Assembly (NCBI GenBank): GCA_036897625.1
Contig: JAYMTA010000210.1
Span: forward strand, 1 to 34,917
Direction of reading: 5' to 3'
Length of the DNA stretch: 34,917 nucleotides
Source of the DNA: Pelargonium cotyledonis
Taxonomy: Eukaryota; Streptophyta; Magnoliopsida; Geraniales; Geraniaceae
Position numbers and translations under genes: made by a program. Positions within the stretch are counted from its first letter, which is position 1. Each line of letters opens with the position of its first letter. The notes under the pieces are model-generated. The model was not told the origin of the DNA. It searched no databases and saw nothing but the letters and a program-made list of their open reading frames with translations. Shown here piece after piece: positions 32,830 to 34,917 of the stretch.

Positions 32830-34352
32830 TCATAGTACTCTTTTAGCGAGCCTTACCTTCAAGCCCTGTTTCATGCGTAATCCGATAGAATGGCCCGGCA
32901 AAACAAGATGATCTTCAACAACCCGAATTTGGTAGTTGAAGATGATTGCTACGGCGACCATTTTCATTTGAATGAAACTCATATCCTTACCCAAACAGCT
33001 CCTCGGTCCATCGCCAAACGATGAGAACTTGTAAGATGGTACGTGCACAATCCCTCCCTCCTTGGAGATCCGTCTCTCGGGTTTGAATTCGCAGCAATCT
33101 TCGCCCCATACTCGTTCCATATATCCTTCCCATTGCATAATATGAAACGAGAATTTTCGTATTCTCCTACACACAATGGCCGCTAGGAAGAGTGTCTAGT
33201 TCTTGCTTTGAACATTTGTGATTCATAGGCAGAGAACCGCAATGTCTCACGCAAGGCTGCGTGGAGATAAATCAGTTTATTCACCAATTTTGAACTTAAA
33301 CTTTCATGACTAGGCTGCTGCAAATAACCTTTAATCTCCTCTAGAATCTTGGTTTCAACCGATTCGTGCGTTGCAACGAGCCAGAAAAACCAAGAAAGAG
33401 CTCCACTGGTCGAGTCCCTCCCGGCTGACACAGATTAGTAGTCATATCTCTTAGAAACTTATTGTTGGATTTGACAAGATCAGCACCAGCGTTCCCTTAA
33501 AGCACAAGATAAGTTGCCAAAAAATCAAACCCGGCGTCTTTGTGCTGATTGATCTCTTCAACTTTGGCCTGCTTTGATGATATGCACGTGTACGCGAAAT
33601 CATTGAAGACGTTTAAGGCTGTAGTTAGATTCTTCTCGGGTCCAATCCGAAGCCATCTCAGGAACTTCCAAAAGATCTCTGGCACAAAATGTCTGAATAG
33701 CATAGCCTGCCTTCCCTATGTCATTGAATGCTTTCTCGTAAGGAACTATTGGGAATTCCATAGAGAGGCATTTCGGGTCGTGACCTAAAACTAGCAAGCA
33801 GATAATGTCAAAGGTTAATCGCTCGAATACATCTTCTAAATTTACCTCATTTTCTTGCTTGCACACATGATCAAGAACCGGAATTAGGCTATTGACAGCC
33901 TTTTCTTGGACGGTTTTCTCTAAAAGCAGATGGAACTTGCTGTCTTTAAAAAATGAGTGAACCATCTTTCTTTGGAACTTCCATGAATCCGAATCAACTC
34001 CGAGAATTCCATCCCCGAAGAAAGGCTCGAAAATGGTACTGAATTCGGGGCCTTTTGGGTAGTTGGGGAAGCTTTTGGTGGAGATATGGTGCAAGTTTGT
34101 AGGATCACAGGTGAATACGACGTCAAGATTAGAAAACCATGGTCCTTCGAACACGAATGTGCCTCCGGTTTGTTTCAGAAGGTTGGATACATGATCGTGC
34201 ATGCGCGGGAGATTCCAAAGAAGTCCCGGAAGCATGCCAAAGACAGGCCAGTTTATAATAACTGAGTTTCTATTTCTACTGATCCAATGATAGAATATTA
34301 AAAAGAAGCAAACAAATGCCAACAAGATTTCAGTGTATGAAAGTGTGGCCAT
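32830..34352 (-). pseudogene. CYP96A-like cytochrome P450 pseudogene
   Basis: Near full-length intronless P450 (about 507 codon-equivalents) resembling CYP96A midchain alkane hydroxylases of the CYP86 clan (MAH1 type), which act on cuticular wax alkanes in the ER. It has an N-terminal anchor (about residues 8-23), the C-helix WKFQRKMVHSFF, the I-helix AGRDSTSGALSWFFW, ExxR as ETLR, FKPERRIS and the heme loop FGDGPRSCLG, so the key motifs survive. The reading frame is broken. There are frameshifts near 33700, near 33425 just before the I-helix, near 33220 just after ETLR, and near 33118. In-frame stops lie at 33497-33499 and 33167-33169. The gene looks recently dead, since no large deletion is seen. 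Sequencing errors could explain some lesions but hardly all six. Confidence 0.9.
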
Positions 34353-34394
34353 TGGAGGTAGGTTAATTTGTTAGAGAAATTTGCCATTTCCTCT

Positions 34395-34410
34395 GATATT
34401 TATAAAGGCA
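34395..34410 (-). promoter_or_regulatory. TATA box of the P450 pseudogene
   Basis: The minus-strand reading CCTTTATAAATATCAG sits about 45-55 bp upstream of the ATG at 34352, so the core promoter sequence is still present even though the coding region is broken. Confidence 0.6.
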
Positions 34411-34917
34411 TGAACTTAATTAGGAGGGCCTTGCGTGAACTTGAATATTTACATAAACATGCATAAATTAGTTTTCTTTTGCAATATCAGCAAAGAAGAG
34501 CAAACAATGATTGATTGTGTTTAGTGTTTATGAATCAACAACTACAAATAGATCCAATCAGACCATTTGTTGTCTACATTTATTGAAGCCATAAGATAAT
34601 ATATTACGAAGCCAATTCAATATTGTACTGATTTTATTTCATGATTGATCCAAGTTGCTATCAATAATCAATGCAGTGACGGCTTCAGTTGAGCACAACT
34701 GACAAAATGTATATTGGGTTCAATACTCTGAACCCCTATCTAATCGATAGTCACCGCACAGGTTTCTGAACTAAGAAGTTAACTCCAGTAATATCCGAAC
34801 TCTTGATTAATTGGTCGGGAAGATCCATCTGTTAGTTTGAGTTTACGGCACCGTTAACGTCGATAACGTGGCGTCTAAGTGATATTTTATTTTATATTAA
34901 TTAATTATTATTTTTTA
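34411..34917. other. AT-rich flank with repeat-like right edge
   Basis: No gene. The last 140 bp (from about 34780) contain GTTTACGGCACCGTTAACGT and a GTTAACGTCGATAAC near-palindrome, with a style typical of dispersed plant non-coding repeats, but the window ends before a boundary can be seen. Confidence 0.4.

Noticed and set aside
1..34917. tRNA, rRNA or CRISPR arrays
   Set aside because: No B-box-type GGTTCGANNCC with a cloverleaf context and no regularly spaced repeats were found; GGTTCGATTC near 25041 lies inside the mL53-like exon.

Overview
This is nuclear DNA from a flowering plant, most likely a eudicot. The evidence is the set of intron-rich genes with GT-AG splice sites and U-rich introns, long AT-rich intergenic stretches, decayed Ty1/copia and LINE elements, and plant-specific families: an auxin response factor, a CYP96-type P450 and a plant-type mL53. 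I cannot name the genus from the sequence alone.

Left part (1-8400). The 3' half of a dead copia element with its 3' LTR lies at 1-1811. It is followed by about 6.5 kb of AT-rich DNA without convincing genes, containing a LINE tail (about 3831-3969), a dispersed repeat (4012-4115), degenerate direct repeats (5601-5826), a palindromic foldback element (6662-7018) and an ATC microsatellite.

Centre-left (8400-18100). A complete 14-exon gene for an AUXIN RESPONSE FACTOR 5 / MONOPTEROS orthologue (9902-15453, +, 960 aa) has a long leader with many small upstream ORFs. It faces, tail to tail, an intronless membrane-anchored SAM-dependent methyltransferase gene (16441-17703, -, 420 aa).

Centre (18100-23200). 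A 5'-truncated, frameshifted LINE (about 18668-20360, +), an AT-rich spacer, and a second, heavily decayed copia relic (about 22440-23165, -).

Centre-right (23800-31643). A TLD-domain gene (25453-29286, +, 7 exons, 537 aa) is flanked on both sides by minus-strand paralogues of mitochondrial ribosomal protein mL53. One copy is head to head with it across a 296-bp shared promoter (exons 24806-25156 and 23824-23973, 3' end unresolved). The other is tail to tail (exons 31287-31643 and 29957-29986, 128 aa). From memory, TLD and mL53 genes are also neighbours in Arabidopsis (At5g39590/At5g39600), so the pair looks anciently linked with a local duplication here.

Right end (31700-34917). A near full-length but broken CYP96A-like P450 pseudogene (32830-34352, -), then AT-rich flank with a repeat-like tail.

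Nothing here amounts to a wholly new system. The best leads are the duplicated mL53 with a divergent copy carrying an unrecognised C-terminal exon, the post-transcriptional control features of the ARF5 gene (upstream ORFs and an intron whose retention would remove the PB1 domain), and several uncatalogued repeats.
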